From NCBI GenBank assembly GCA_013397455.1, contig VYZB01000215.1:1472429-1536428 (forward strand): DNA of 64,000 bases, given 5' to 3'. The position numbers and the translations under genes are program-made. Under the pieces are notes generated by a model. It was not told the origin of the DNA. It saw only the letters and a list, made by a program, of their open reading frames with translations, and did not search any database. Of the stretch, positions 48,726 through 61,008 are shown one piece after another; positions within the stretch are counted from its first letter, which is position 1; each line of letters begins with the position of its first letter. The DNA is from Crotophaga sulcirostris (lineage: Eukaryota > Chordata > Aves > Cuculiformes > Crotophagidae).

Positions 48726-51700
48726 AGCAGCTATACATATATGAATTGCATCCCAGAGGAATTAGCTAGTTTCCCCTTATGGAAAGGGTTGTACTTGAGA
48801 ATTTATGCATCTTTCTCCATGAGAAAGCAATATGGCTAGTCAAACACAGGGTCAGATGTATTACAGTTTTAAGAAAGTGTCATTGGACAGGAAAGGGAAG
48901 AGTGAGAGGAAAAGCACTTGCTGAAAGTTCTGTAGGAGGAATGCCTTACAAATTGAGAAGGAAAGCTGGGAAGACAATAGAAATTTTAAGTTTGATGGGT
49001 TGGAAGTGGAAATATGCAAAATGTTATGAAAATATCACAGTGAAAGTAAAGGGAGAATTTGGAGAATTATGAAAGACACATTCACTAAACTGAGGAAGAC
49101 CAGCAGAGACACTGGTAGTGATTGGGATGGAGACTGTAGCAATGGGGTTCGTATCAGAAAGGCTATTCAGACAAGAAAAAGGCAACTCAGGTCACCTCAT
49201 TTTGAGCTAACACTGAAGGAGGGTACAGCTGTGTGAAAACATAAAGTAGTTGTTATTTAAGCAGAACCATTTCCTTTCAGTAAGTGGAAGAAATGAGAAG
49301 ATTTGTGGTGTTGTGTGAAATATTCTTGATTCAGAGACAAGTGTCAACATTACATCCTGCAAAGCAGAGGGCTCTGAATCATGTCAACACCTAACCACAC
49401 ATTGCAAGCACGTGTTGCAGAAGTCAGTGGGTCCATGCATGTGATTCTGCAGAACTGGATTACCACAGAATTTAATATTTTTTTTCTTGTTTGCATGAGG
49501 CACCTTCTCCTAAGTTTGATTACAGCTGGCCAGAAGTGTCATTTGATGGGGGAGGGGAGTGGCATGTAGTGAGTAATTATTCATGAATTTAAGTCAAATA
49601 TGGCAGTAGTTCAAGCTGAAGAAAAATGGGAGTCTTACAAAAGTCAATTTTTCTTTTTGACAAAAAATCAATTTTTTCTTGTGACAAAAATTTTTACAGA
49701 CTACCAGAATTAATTTAAGAAAAAACTTCAAGTTAAAGTAAAGAAAGTGTTCATCATTGATTAAATATTGTTTTTAAAGTTTGTTTTGCTGTTTCTCTTA
49801 AGAAAAAGTAATTATGCTGGGTTAACCAGGAGATCACCATTGCTTAATCTCTCCAGTTAAATAAAAAATCTAAATCATACAATCATTTTCTTCCAGGTCC
49901 TTCCAGCAGTCATTTCCATCCACAGAGCTGCTGCTATATGTAGAAAACTTGTAACTTCTGCAGGGCCATCATGGAGGTTGGAAGAGCAGAAGATGACAGA
50001 GGCATCTCTTTGCCACTACACTAAGACCAGCCTGTCAAATACTCATCTTATCATAGTGTAAGGCTGAATAATAGCTATGTGTCTCAGTGGACAATGTATG
50101 TGGCTGACTCACTCTAGCTGTAAACACATGCCAACTGGCACTGACTGGAAATTTTTCTGAAAATTAATTTTGATGGAAAACATTGATTTTTCAAAACTAA
50201 AATACTGTAGTGGGAATGAACATACCAGTTTCAGCATTCAGATACTTGTCTGCAGCAGGATAATCAGTATCACTATGGTAAGGTTTTCTCCTGAAACAGC
50301 AAGGTCCAGCTCTGAATAAACCTAACACTATGGGTTTTTGCATCGATTATATAGGGAGCTTAGGAAAACTGGTCAGCTAGGTTGCTTATCTAGCCTTAGG
50401 GAATGTGAATACCTACCCACTGTTCAGTCTGTTCAACCAGAAAACTTTTCACTCAAAGGGAAAACTGTTCATAATCTCCTCCATATAAATGAAATATCAA
50501 ACGTTCATCAATGACACACCAGCGCACCAGGTGTCTTACAAGGTTGGCAGCAAACATTTGAAACATAAAAGGCCTATGAAGAATTAAGGAATGAGATTTT
50601 TAATTGTGCTGTATGATTCATCCGGTGAGCTCTTTATTGGAACTTTCATAAAGAATTAGAAAAAAAACAAATTTTTCCCCTGCTTAAAAGTTTTTGGAAT
50701 ATAAATGGTTCCCTGTGTTCTTTCAGGATAAACCTGATACCATAGAGATGTGAAAAAATGTGAGAGCAAGGCCTCAGACACTGAATTTAGCCCCCATTTG
50801 GGATCAGGGAAATTCCAGTCCAAATCTGTGCCTATTCGGCAGTTGTTTATAGAAACTGGAGTATATATCTAGAAGGTATACAGAGGTCCATAATCATACA
50901 ACAGTCAATATTCTATTCAGTAGGCCACAGAACGCACCTAAGCGGTGGTACGTTTAACTTCAGGGATGAATCAAATGGAACAAGGAAAATACATATCTTT
51001 AATTGGTCTCCAGGTAATCCAGTTATGTTGCTACTGGTATTTACCCAATAAGTAACATTTTATCCCTTTCCTGCCCTTTTGACAGTTTTTCTTACTGAGT
51101 TAATAATATCCAATAATTTAAACAATAATTTAAAAAAAAGCATCATCCATCAATAGAATGTGTAATTGAAAAATTCCCTAGTAGTACTGACTGCTACAGA
51201 ACGTTCTTTAATTCCTCCCTATTCTTACAGATAAGCGGAATCCCAAGACAACTCTGTGCACAAAGCTTATAACCCAGCTTAACCTCTAGATTACACAAGT
51301 CTGCTGTAAACGTAGTTTTACACCAAAAATAGGCTATTTGCTTCAACTCCATGCAGAAAGATGTCCTATCCCTTTTCCTACTCACTTGTGCTTACATATC
51401 GTTAGAGCAGATAGCAGAAATTTGCCTTAGTAGTTAATCTCTTCAGTTTGGATCTCTGTGGGCAGACAAACACCTTGAATTTCACTTTCAGTTTCAGCAG
51501 AGAGCAAATTAACAATGTGAAAATAATTCTCATTGAAATTCATAGATTTTATCTAAAATTTCTGTTGATTTTCAGCCTTCCTGTGAGTATAAATTTTAAT
51601 CTGATTACTTGGAATACATTTAGACATTACCAGACTACAGTAATTCATTCTCATTTTGACCCTTACTTTGATCAGATCTCTTTCATTTTTGCCATTTGTT

Positions 51701-52261
51701 ATACCACTGCCACCCTTGATCTATTCATAAGACAGAAGCAGGGACTTCATTTTGCCAGAGTAGTTTTATGAGTTTTTCATCCATCAGTCTGATTTCGGTA
51801 TTGCTCTATAAATCCCTACTTGCATCTATCTTTCTTGAATGTGTGTGACGAGACCTGTATACAGCATTAAAAATTAGTTCTCACCATGATCTTGTACCTT
51901 AACATCTATAATTTTACTCTTTATTTTCACTAGAAACATATGAATAGGATTTACAAATAATTTTATCCATTTAAGAAATATATGTCATAAGTGATTTGTA
52001 GTTTTTCTGTAACCTTATATTAGTCATTTGATATAACCATGTCTTTCCCCTTTTTTGTTTGTCCAACTGTCAAACAACCAGAAATTTTAGCTTCTATCCC
52101 ATAATTACATAATCTTGCACTTTATGCTTATAAATTTAAACACATTGTTATTATTCCATTCCACAAGCCCATTCATTTTATGATTTTGTATTATCAGTTC
52201 TCCTGTGTTTTGGCAATTTTTAGCATTTAATCACACTTTGTTCAGTAGCATGTCTCCTGTT
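48726..52261. other. Non-coding DNA, no gene seen
   Basis: No gene is supported. A 24-bp imperfect tandem pair lies at 49644-49691. The T-rich part from about 51550 onward may belong to the decayed minus-strand LINE sequence that follows, but I cannot align it. Confidence 0.5.
49644..49691. repeat. 24-bp imperfect tandem pair
   Basis: Two adjacent units of the form TCAATTTTTCTTTTTGACAA (24 bp each) start at 49644 and 49668 with a few mismatches. Confidence 0.75.
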
Positions 52262-52620
52262 TTTTGTGCTCACACCATTAATGAAAATATTAAACAAGAT
52301 CATTTCCAAGATCAGTCATTTAGGAATACTTAAACCTTGACTGAAAACTCCAATTTTTGCACAACTCACTATCATCAGTCCTTTGAATAGCTCCCAGTCC
52401 CTCTCCAGTTCTTCTAATAAACCTCATCTTCAACACCTTCAGTTTAGTAATTTCCCTTGTAGCCATACAAAGTACTTTCTGAATTCCAAATAGGGTAAAT
52501 TTACTACAATTCTTCACCTTTAAAATAGGCTATCTTGAGAAAGAAAGAGACAGTTGGATAAAATGTATCTTCGGTGAATTTGTATGAATTGTTTGTATTG
52601 GTTTCCTTCATTTTTTGGTG
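52262..52620 (-). mobile_element. Ancient CR1-like LINE relic, RT fragment A
   Basis: On the minus strand 52277-52297 reads LFNIFIN exactly, the CR1 RT stretch downstream of the PQGSVLGP turn, which is itself degraded to PKxLILEM. Further upstream, the segment FIRRTGEGLGAIQR followed by DDSELCKNWSFQSR parallels the WIRNWLxGRxQRVVVNxxxSxW region. The part near 52470-52510 is equivalent to motif A, with its Asp not preserved. Stops and frameshifts are frequent. It is an inactive, very old copy, and its boundaries are approximate. Confidence 0.75.
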
Positions 52621-52869
52621 CTTTTTTCCCTTTTATTTTTTTAATCTTACCTTCTGCTCTGGTCTGAATAATGCTCCTGCACTTGCTTAGAGTACTTTTT
52701 CCTTTTTCAACACGTTTACTATTTTTCCATCTTTAGTAGGCTTATTTAAAGGCTTAAGACGGGACCTGTGATTTCATATACAAGTTCTTTCTGCATTTTA
52801 GCTCTGAGGAATTTGGTATTGACATTTGTAAGTCTTGTCTTCATCTTGACCTGAGCTCGTTTCATTACA

Positions 52870-53870
52870 CCCTATGTCAGTCCCATTGAGCTTAGTATAT
52901 TCCTGTAAATTTGCTAAGGATGCATTTTATCTCATCATCCATGTTATTGACCAAGATACTGAACAATTCTGGTCTCAGTTTCAATCACTAAGATATTCCA
53001 TGTGTTACTGGCCACCCACTGAATTTCAAACCATTGGCTACAACCCTTTAAACTGAGCAGTCCAGTCAATTTTTTAACGGGATTTATCTCTAGTTCCTTG
53101 ACTTCCAAATGAAGCAGTTGTAGGAGATGGTGTTGAAAGTCTTACTAAAGTCAAGTTACATTACATCCACCTCTCTTCCTCATTCACATAGCCAGTTATT
53201 TAATAACAAAAAGCAATCCCGCTGATCAAATGTGATATGGCGCTCACAAATCCATATTTCCTGTTCCTAATTACCTTGTTCTTCATGTTTGGAAATGGTG
53301 TCTAACATGATATGTTCTGGGTTTAGTTGAAGCTGACCAATCTATTATTCCACAATTCTGTTTTATTGCTTTTTTTAATAGTAAGTGTAAAATTATCCTT
53401 TCTTTTATCAATCGTCAGGAAACTCCCTTGACCATCATGACTTTGCACTATTCTTAGCTGAAACACAACTGGTCCCAAAAATCTGAATATATCCAGGTTT
53501 TGTTGATAGTCCTAGTCTGCTGTACATCTCCTTTCAAAACCATGTTTTTATGTGCAGAAATCTGAGAACAAACTTATCCATGACTAATGAGACAAAACAT
53601 ATGGTAAGTACTTCAGTCATCATATTTGCCCATTTTTCTTTTTTTTTTTTGATATCTCTGAAGAGTTCTTATTAACTATTTCAGTTTTCTTACAAGGCTG
53701 AAGTCAGTTTGATCTTTGACAGATCTAGTCTATGCTTATACCTCTTGGTCTGTCAAATATAGTGTTCTTTGCTGATCTGTCCTTTTTACCACTTTTTTCC
53801 TAGTTTTCTACTCCTAATATTTCCCCTCCCCCAATTCATTTAAGTAGTTCTGGAATCCTTCCCTTGGTGA
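52870..53870 (-). mobile_element. Ancient CR1-like LINE relic, RT fragment B
   Basis: On the minus strand 53132-53155 reads LDFSKTFN, matching RT motif A LDFSKAFD with the first catalytic Asp kept. Upstream, after a frameshift, YGFVSAISHLISGIAF and ITGYVNEEE align with HGFxKGKSCLTNLIAF and ITGWVDEGR of CR1. Downstream, LFSILVNNMDDEIKCILSKF aligns with [20 protein letters not shown], but the ADD catalytic motif that should follow is lost (about 52895-52906). The higher-coordinate part (53360-53870) has looser nucleotide resemblance to the LINE linker between endonuclease and RT. It repeats the domain range of fragment A, so it is a separate insertion or a duplication. Confidence 0.78.
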
Positions 53871-56800
53871 CACAGAAAAGCTTTCATTACAGTTTTTACT
53901 CTCTTTAGCCATGTAAATTTTGCTGATGTTATGTATTTAAATGTCCCTCTAATGTCGGTAAACTTTTAATCCAAGGGTGTTGCCTACAATACTACACCTT
54001 CTGTGAATTAAAACTGACAAAATTATATCTAAGACTATATTAGCTCTGATGATTTCAGATTAAAATATTTTTGGTTATTACATCTAGAAACCAGCTATCA
54101 TGTATGGGCTTTATCACTATTCGTAGCATTTTTTATCTAAACTGTCTCTGGGAAATTTGAATGTTAATAACACAGCTCCCAGTAGTTTCTCTTTTTTAGT
54201 GGTCTTGCAGAAACCTAGCTATACAAATGCATTATTTAGTAAGGCAGAACCCCCTAGTAATATTCCTTTCTATTGTAGTTAATGCATTTTACTGGATTAT
54301 AAAATCTTTAGAAATTATCTACGTATACCCATGTATACAGAGATCTATATATAGAATACATACATATATTCATGTTTTTCTTCAGCTAACAAGATGAACT
54401 TCATCCTCATATTTGAGATGATAAAGGAATATTTTTAAATACACTACGTTGTATTGAAATATTTTTTTAATCCCAAATTACATAATCTTTACAGTTATAC
54501 TATGAAAAAGTGAACGAGAATTAAACTAGCCTTCTAATATAACAGACTAAGTAGTCTGGTGGCAAAAAAACCCAGGTTTCTTTAGGTCCATTTCTTTGCC
54601 CTTTTGCTTCTTCTGAAGACATAGTAAGAAGATATCGCTTTATTTTTGCTTCCTACATCCTTTGAGCAGTGGGCATTGAGAGTTGTCAGGAATATGTCTG
54701 ATTATTGTGTGCAAAATTGCAAACTTTTGTAATTTTTTTTGGTCCATATTACTGGTTACCCCTTATTTGTTGGTAGCCTGTTACTGTAATATTTCTGATC
54801 GGGAAAAATGATGACAGCTAACATTTCCAATTTTTCTGGGAAGCAGGACTGGGAAGAATTAACTGATATCAATTTAAATTTAAATTTAAAAACTTAAATA
54901 TATTAGTTGATTATGTTGAATCTCATGTCTGAACAAGACATCTTTGGACATAATTTTAGTCAAGCAGGATCTCATTACTTCATGGGACTGTAAAATATTT
55001 GCAACTTCTAACAACTGTAAAACATAGAATGAAAATAAAATATATCTAATCATATTTAGATTAAATTTGGTATACTAACACAGCTGCTGAAAGTGAAGTC
55101 TCTCAGTGTAGCTCTTTATAATAATATAGTATTCTTTTAATCCAAGCAGCTTTTAAAGCCACCAAAACTGAGTGGCATATATGAGTGATCCAGCTGAATA
55201 AACTAACTGCACTGATGAGACCTGACTGAAGATTTTTCAAGCTGCAGTGATGCATATGGTATAAAATTCACTAGAACACAAATTCTACAGGAGGGACTGT
55301 CCCTATTTGTATGTATTTAATAATAAAATATATTTCTTTTTAAAGCCTATGTCTTGCTGAAACTTCAAGGGATAAATAAAGAGAGATATGGATGATCTGA
55401 CTGAGTACACTTCTGAGAATAATGAAAGTTGACGGAAAGCCACTGAAACAGAGAAGGGCTACGTTGGATGCTGCATAACAAAAATCAGGGCTTCTGTGAG
55501 CAAAGGTGACAAAATGTCTTGAACTGCATGCTGAATCTGCATCAAATAATGATAAATCAGCTCTCATTTTCAAAACCTGCAGGAAAAGGTAGTTTTCCTT
55601 TTTTTAAGAGGTTGAACTAGTTCAAGATATAAAGCTAGGCTTTTAGAGAGTAACATTCCCATCACAGAGATAAGTACATCCATATTTTTGAAGACGGAAT
55701 TTGGAAATTGGGCCTCAGTCATGAATGTGAAGTAAAGATCCTTCGGATGTTCAACTGGCAGGTAAAAAACAATGTCAATACTGCAAAATAGGCCTGTAGA
55801 GGTAGAGGAGATAGATAAACCTTCCCATCTGACACATTGAATTGAGGCTGCTGCTAACTATCATTGCTACTTTCAGGTTGAATTTGAGTTGACCCTTTTT
55901 GGTCTATTCATTCCAGACATGGCATACTAATCTTGATCTTTTTTGTTCCCAAACTTTTATCCTATGATTACTGGGATTTGCACTACTGGACAAATTAAGA
56001 TTTCAGTTTCTTTCTTTGAATAAGCTATCCACCATAGCTTCTCCATTAATTTATAAAGAAAAACAGAAATATAAAAAATATCTGTCTCTAATACAAAATA
56101 TTTTCATTTCCTTCATCCCAATATGAAGCAGAAGGCAGCAGAACTGCTTGAATGTTTTTGTACAATCCAAACACTCTTGTAGAAGAACCTTCTCTCTCCT
56201 TCACGTCTTTTGGTTCTTTCCAGTCATTATTTACTCTCTCCTGTTAAATCCTCTCTGTAGCTACTTTTCCTGGAGACAGCAGCAGCCTTCAAGTGTCAGG
56301 CACATTTATTATTATTCTATATTTATCCTTAGTCTTTGGTAGATTGTGTAAAAAGATACCTAAATCAGACTGACCGAGGTAAGGAGGGAAGACAGCAATT
56401 CAGAAGGAAAAGTAGCCACTGAAGTAAGTGTATGTATTTTCAGGATCAAACAGAAAGATGGTAAAATTTTGTAGGGAATAAGAATAGATAATCTGTGAAA
56501 CCTTGGAAAAAAGAGAAGTTGAACCTTCTCCAGGTTCCTAAGACAACCAGGATGTCCAAACAACTGATTGATTAGGACTTCTTAATGAAACTGTACATCT
56601 CAGCTTAATTTTACTTAGCTATGCAGTTATGCTATCCAGTAAAAATAGTCTTAGAGGACAGACTGTCTTTATCTCAGCTGCTAACTGCCCACGACCCAGG
56701 CTACACGCTCTGACAATGGCCTTCCTCAGCAAAGAAGAATTTGAAGTTCTGAAAGGATAAGGTCACGATTTGCTAGGTTACTGCAATTCCCTTAGGCTTT

Positions 56801-59138
56801 TCATCAATACTAGAAGGAGATAGAACACATTCCTCTTTCAGACCAACAGACCACCTGCAAAAATTATCCAACTCCATGATGAGCAGGGTGGGTAAAGATG
56901 AATTTCTGTGGCTTTGAAATTTTATATCTTAAAATTCTACCTAAAAGAAGCTTTGATTGTTGAAAGAAGGCAATACATTTTGCAGAGGCCCAGGTATTCT
57001 GAAGTAACTTTTCAATCAAAGCAAGTGTTCATCAATATGTGTGTTCTTTTACCCATTTCCATAAGCAGCAATTGAAATCATAGAAGGTAAGAGCTAGGAA
57101 TCATAAGAAGAGGGGTTAGCATATTTTTCTACACTGTAGGATACTAGGTAAAACATACAGTGAAACCTGTACACGCTTGCACTTTGGAACAGCTTAAATA
57201 AGCACAGGGACTAAAGCTGTGGCCCAGTTATTTGTGATTACAGTGCCAATTCTATACATTTTAATCATTAAGAAAAAGAGTAAATTACAGGCTAATCCTA
57301 TTTGCATGAGTCAGGCATAGTTGTGACATGCCTTTAAAGGCTTATTCCTCTCTAAACAAGTAGCTTTTTTTACACCTGTAAATTAAATTATGTCAAGGCA
57401 CGAACATGGGCCCTGAAGGTGAATCTCTTATGCTGTTACACTGTTTGAATACTCCATGAGGTGCACACAGCACGTACCAACGAGCTCTCCCACAGCAGCC
57501 CTTCCCAAGGAGCCGGGTGGATCACATCATGCTGCAACACGAACAAGATTGATAGCTGGGCAGCGCATAAAGTTTATCAGAGGATATACATTGGTTCTGT
57601 TCAGTTTACACATGCAAATAACACCCCAGTGTCCTACATGCACCTCAGATGAGATGTTCAGCTTTCCCTGCTTTTTTTAAACGTGGTTCAGGAAATGAGA
57701 CAAGCAGCAAATGTGCACGAATCCCACAGAGGATACTTACCTTCTATTTTTAGGGGAAAACTGAGTAAGAAAAGAGTGATCATGCACCTAACTCCTTTCA
57801 GTAGTAAGACAGGGTGTGTGGGTTTGTTGGATGTATAAAATGATAAGGCGTGAAGATGGAATTTTATGAAATTTGGGGGTTTAGATAAAAACAATGTTCC
57901 ATGCCAAGTTCTGTGAAATAAAAACAACACGTCCACATATTTCCTTACATTATTTCTTCAGGCTTTGACAACCTGTAGCTGAGAATTGCTATGCTAAGTA
58001 CAAAAACGTTACTCTTCAAGGACACGGGGGAAGTTTCTTTCCAGCTCACTTGTAATGGGTGTTTTCCCACCACACAGAAGCATTCCCAGCCAACCTGTTC
58101 TGAACATCTCCCTAGCCTCACCTCTAGCTGTTCCATCTTCCTTCACTCTCACCAGTCTCACAGTGCAACGCAGAAAAAGCATGGCAATTATCAGGTCTCA
58201 GAAGACCAGTTGAGTTTGAAGAGTACAAAAATGATCTCATGTGCTGAGCATAGTAAGCAGACCACAGAAGTTCTGGCTTGCAGATAGTCAATGAGAAGGT
58301 TTCTTTTCTGCAATACTGTCAGCAATAGTGGCAAGGTTACAATTGTCTTTTTACGGAGAGGGAAGGCTGTGGGAAGAGTGGCTTGTCAAGCCTCCTAGGG
58401 AGCAAATAGAAACGGTATGATTTGGAACTGAAAATTTTCTTGATAAACTCAAGGGTTCATGCCAATAAAGTCACATTTATTGTGCACAGAGTACATGGGA
58501 AAAATACAAGGACCTAGAAAATTTATTATTTTTCTGGGGCTAGATCTCTGATAGTGAGTTGTTTTGGTTCTTTAATAGTAAACTACTGCAAGTAGCAGTT
58601 AATGGGAAACTACATTTTTGATCTTGGAGTTCAAGTGTCATTTATCTGAGACTCTGTATTACTCCAGTAATATAATGTCTAGACAGCAATAACTAAAGTA
58701 GAATCAGTAAGGGACAATATCATTATTTCTTTACTGAAGTCTTTGTAAAAGCACTTGAATTGTAAATGCTTAGCATCTGCAGAGACCTCCCACACTCAAT
58801 ACTTCAAATTATTCCTTTCCCTAGACCAGCTGCATGAATTAAGCTTGTGTTTATTTGATTCTACAATTTTAAAAATAATCTTTCTTCCCACACCAGATCA
58901 ACTACTGTCGTTTTTAACTTCTTATATGATCAGGCTGAGCTGCCTTTTCTGAAGATGCTTTACAATTTTGTTGTGCAACAGTAACACTTAATCAGCAACC
59001 TGAGAGTTCAAAATGGCATCTGCTCTGTTTCCTTCCTTTGGGATGGAGGTGAATATTTCCCTTTTACTCTTTCAAAACCATAGTCTATGATTCCTAAGAA
59101 ATCATTTTAACAATAACTGTAGCAATCTGTTCATGGAT
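53871..59138. other. Non-coding DNA, no gene seen
   Basis: No gene is supported. An (AATTTA)n stretch lies at 54871-54890. A locally GC-richer patch at about 57400-57560 has no recognisable repeat. The 98-codon open frame at 57991-58287 shows no domain, signal peptide or convincing splice context. Confidence 0.5.
54871..54890. repeat. Short (AATTTA)n tract
   Basis: This is just over three units of AATTTA, self-complementary and purely A/T. Confidence 0.8.
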
Positions 59139-59205
59139 GAGAGGAGAGGAGAGGAGAGGAGAGGAGAGGAGAGGAGAGGAGAGGAGAGGAGAGGAGAGGA
59201 GAGGA
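59139..59205 (+). repeat. (GAGGA)n pentanucleotide microsatellite
   Basis: About 13 uninterrupted GAGGA units span 67 bp. The complementary strand yields the artefactual Leu-Leu-Ser-Ser-Pro repeats seen in open frames of this interval. Confidence 0.98.
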
Positions 59206-59280
59206 AAAATACAGAAAGGGAAAACAGAGGCAGGAGGGGAGAGAAAAAATGAAAAGGAAAAAAGGAAAGGGAAAAAATGT
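59206..59280 (+). repeat. Purine-rich tract next to the microsatellite
   Basis: About 75 bp are nearly all A and G with only a handful of pyrimidines, extending the homopurine strand to roughly 140 bp in total. Confidence 0.85.
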
Positions 59281-60795
59281 CGATAGGGAGGCAGAGAGAT
59301 CTCAAATTTGTTTACTTTGGCCAAGAGAACAGAACTACACAGGATCTACTGTCTCTTGTGAATCTTGTCTGTATCTAGAAGGAAATGGCAATTGGCAGAT
59401 AGAACAAGCAATAGACAGCCATGATCTCATTCATCGATCTATTCAAATATTTCTCATAACAGAGTGGAGAGAGATAGAAAATAGGAAGAGTATGAAAGAC
59501 CTAAATTTAGACTTACTGTAATTTTATACTAAAGATGACTACTGCCTGAAGGAAAGACCCAATTACTAAGTGCCAGATGTTGCAGCTCAGAAAACACATC
59601 TCTAGCATGGCAAAATAAGTAGGAAAACCTCTCAAAGATAAAAATGCCAGATGATAAGGCATTTCAAAATTGAATTAATTTTATAACTTATGGTTATGCT
59701 TTGAGAAATGTTGAATGTGTTTTGAACAACCTAAGTAGAGGGTGTTGACCAAAAATCAATTTGTTTTTAGAGGCAACTGTTTACCACATGTATCTAAAGT
59801 AAAATGTGTTTGCTTATTTGAAATAAAAAGATGGGAGAGGCTGTTTTTTTGAAATTAAATAAAACATGAGCAGTATCCATCTGCTTACTTTCTGTGCATT
59901 GACAAAACCTAGGAGTATTAAAGGAAAAGTAAAATTGAGAGATCTATCCAACATGGAACAGGCACTTATCCAATGACATCTCTGCTAGTAAAGAAGGAAA
60001 CCCACAAGCTTCAGTTACACCTTCTGTTACACATGGAATTCTCACTAGAAAATTGTATACTTTGTACCATTTTCAAATATCTGAAGGAGAAGGGAATTAT
60101 CCTGTCAGAGTCTCAGTCTGAATAATTAAGTCAAATGTAGCGTGAACTTAGAACAAGAATAAATTCGAAGCCACAGGACAGAGTTCGCAGGCAATGCTTT
60201 TCCCCTATGCATTACGTTTACATTTAGCTGATGTGACTGCACATCTTAGTCATGAGGTATAGAATTGTTTTATCTTATTATTTCATTGTGCTCCACTAAA
60301 TTCATTGTTAATGAAAATGAAAACGAAGTAACGTGTGGCTTTAGACTAAGCTGCTGATCTTTTTTAAAGGTTCTTTTCCTTTAATGACCTAACTTTTTCA
60401 TTAGTCAGCTCACTTCATACATAGTGGTCATTTATATTATTTGGCAGGGCAAGGAATGGGATTTGCCTTAATATATTATAATTAATTTTGAGAGAATCTG
60501 TATGTCACATTTGCATTAATGAAGATATAAGGAGAAGAGAGTGAGAGATCCTTTGTAGAAATTAACTTAATTTTAGAAACAGCTGCCTTGAATATGACTA
60601 ATAAACACAAACCCTAACATTGTCTACTGCTGGCTTCTGGCATTTTTGTGATCTTCAGGCTACAGGTACATACCAGGAACACTTACAGAAAAATAGCTCT
60701 GGTTCTAATTCCACTTTAAATAACCAAATCCTTCAAAATGGGTTCTCCAATTGGGCCTGACTAATCCAGTGGTTTTCTACAGTAGAGTGAATGTA
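59281..60795. other. Non-coding DNA, no gene seen
   Basis: No gene is supported. The 25-bp motif shared with 20928-20952 lies at 59565-59589. The block at about 60290-60530 is AT-rich with intact-looking ATTA and TTAATGA motifs but no provable function. Confidence 0.5.
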
Positions 60796-61008
60796 TCAGT
60801 GGACAAGTGAAGAGGTACAGATGTGATCTATTGAGAGTCCTGTAAGGCCTTTGATTCAGTCCCCCACAACATTGGAGAGATACAGGTTTGATGAATAGAA
60901 TGTTGATGAATAAGGAATTGGCTGGATGGCCACTTCCAAAGAGTTGTAGTCAACAGTTCACAGTTCAAATGGAAATCACGGAGTGACATCCCTCATGGGT
61001 ATGTATTG
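60796..61008 (+). mobile_element. Internal CR1 LINE RT fragment (copy 7)
   Basis: CTGTAAGGCCTTTGATTCAG near 60840-60859 followed by CCCCCACAACAT is the CR1 motif A region (CKAFDTVPHN; here CKAFDSVPHN). After that come GGAATTGGCTGGATGGCC (60915-60932, the NWLDGR segment), GTAGTCAACAGTTCA (VVVNSS) and a worn GVPQGSVL equivalent near 60983-61008. Both ends are missing: similarity stops at about 61008 with no 3' tail. It is an internally excised or decayed remnant, and a small deletion lies between motif A and the following helix. Confidence 0.85.

Noticed and set aside
57400..57560. Possible CpG-island promoter in a GC-richer patch
   Set aside because: CpG pairs are few and the patch is short; no initiator or downstream exon supports a promoter.
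57991..58287. 98-codon open frame, Ser/His/Thr-rich
   Set aside because: No domain, homology or convincing splice sites were seen; it is consistent with chance.
59094..59324. Minus-strand open frames with Leu-Leu-Ser-Ser-Pro repeats
   Set aside because: They are direct translations of the (GAGGA)n microsatellite.
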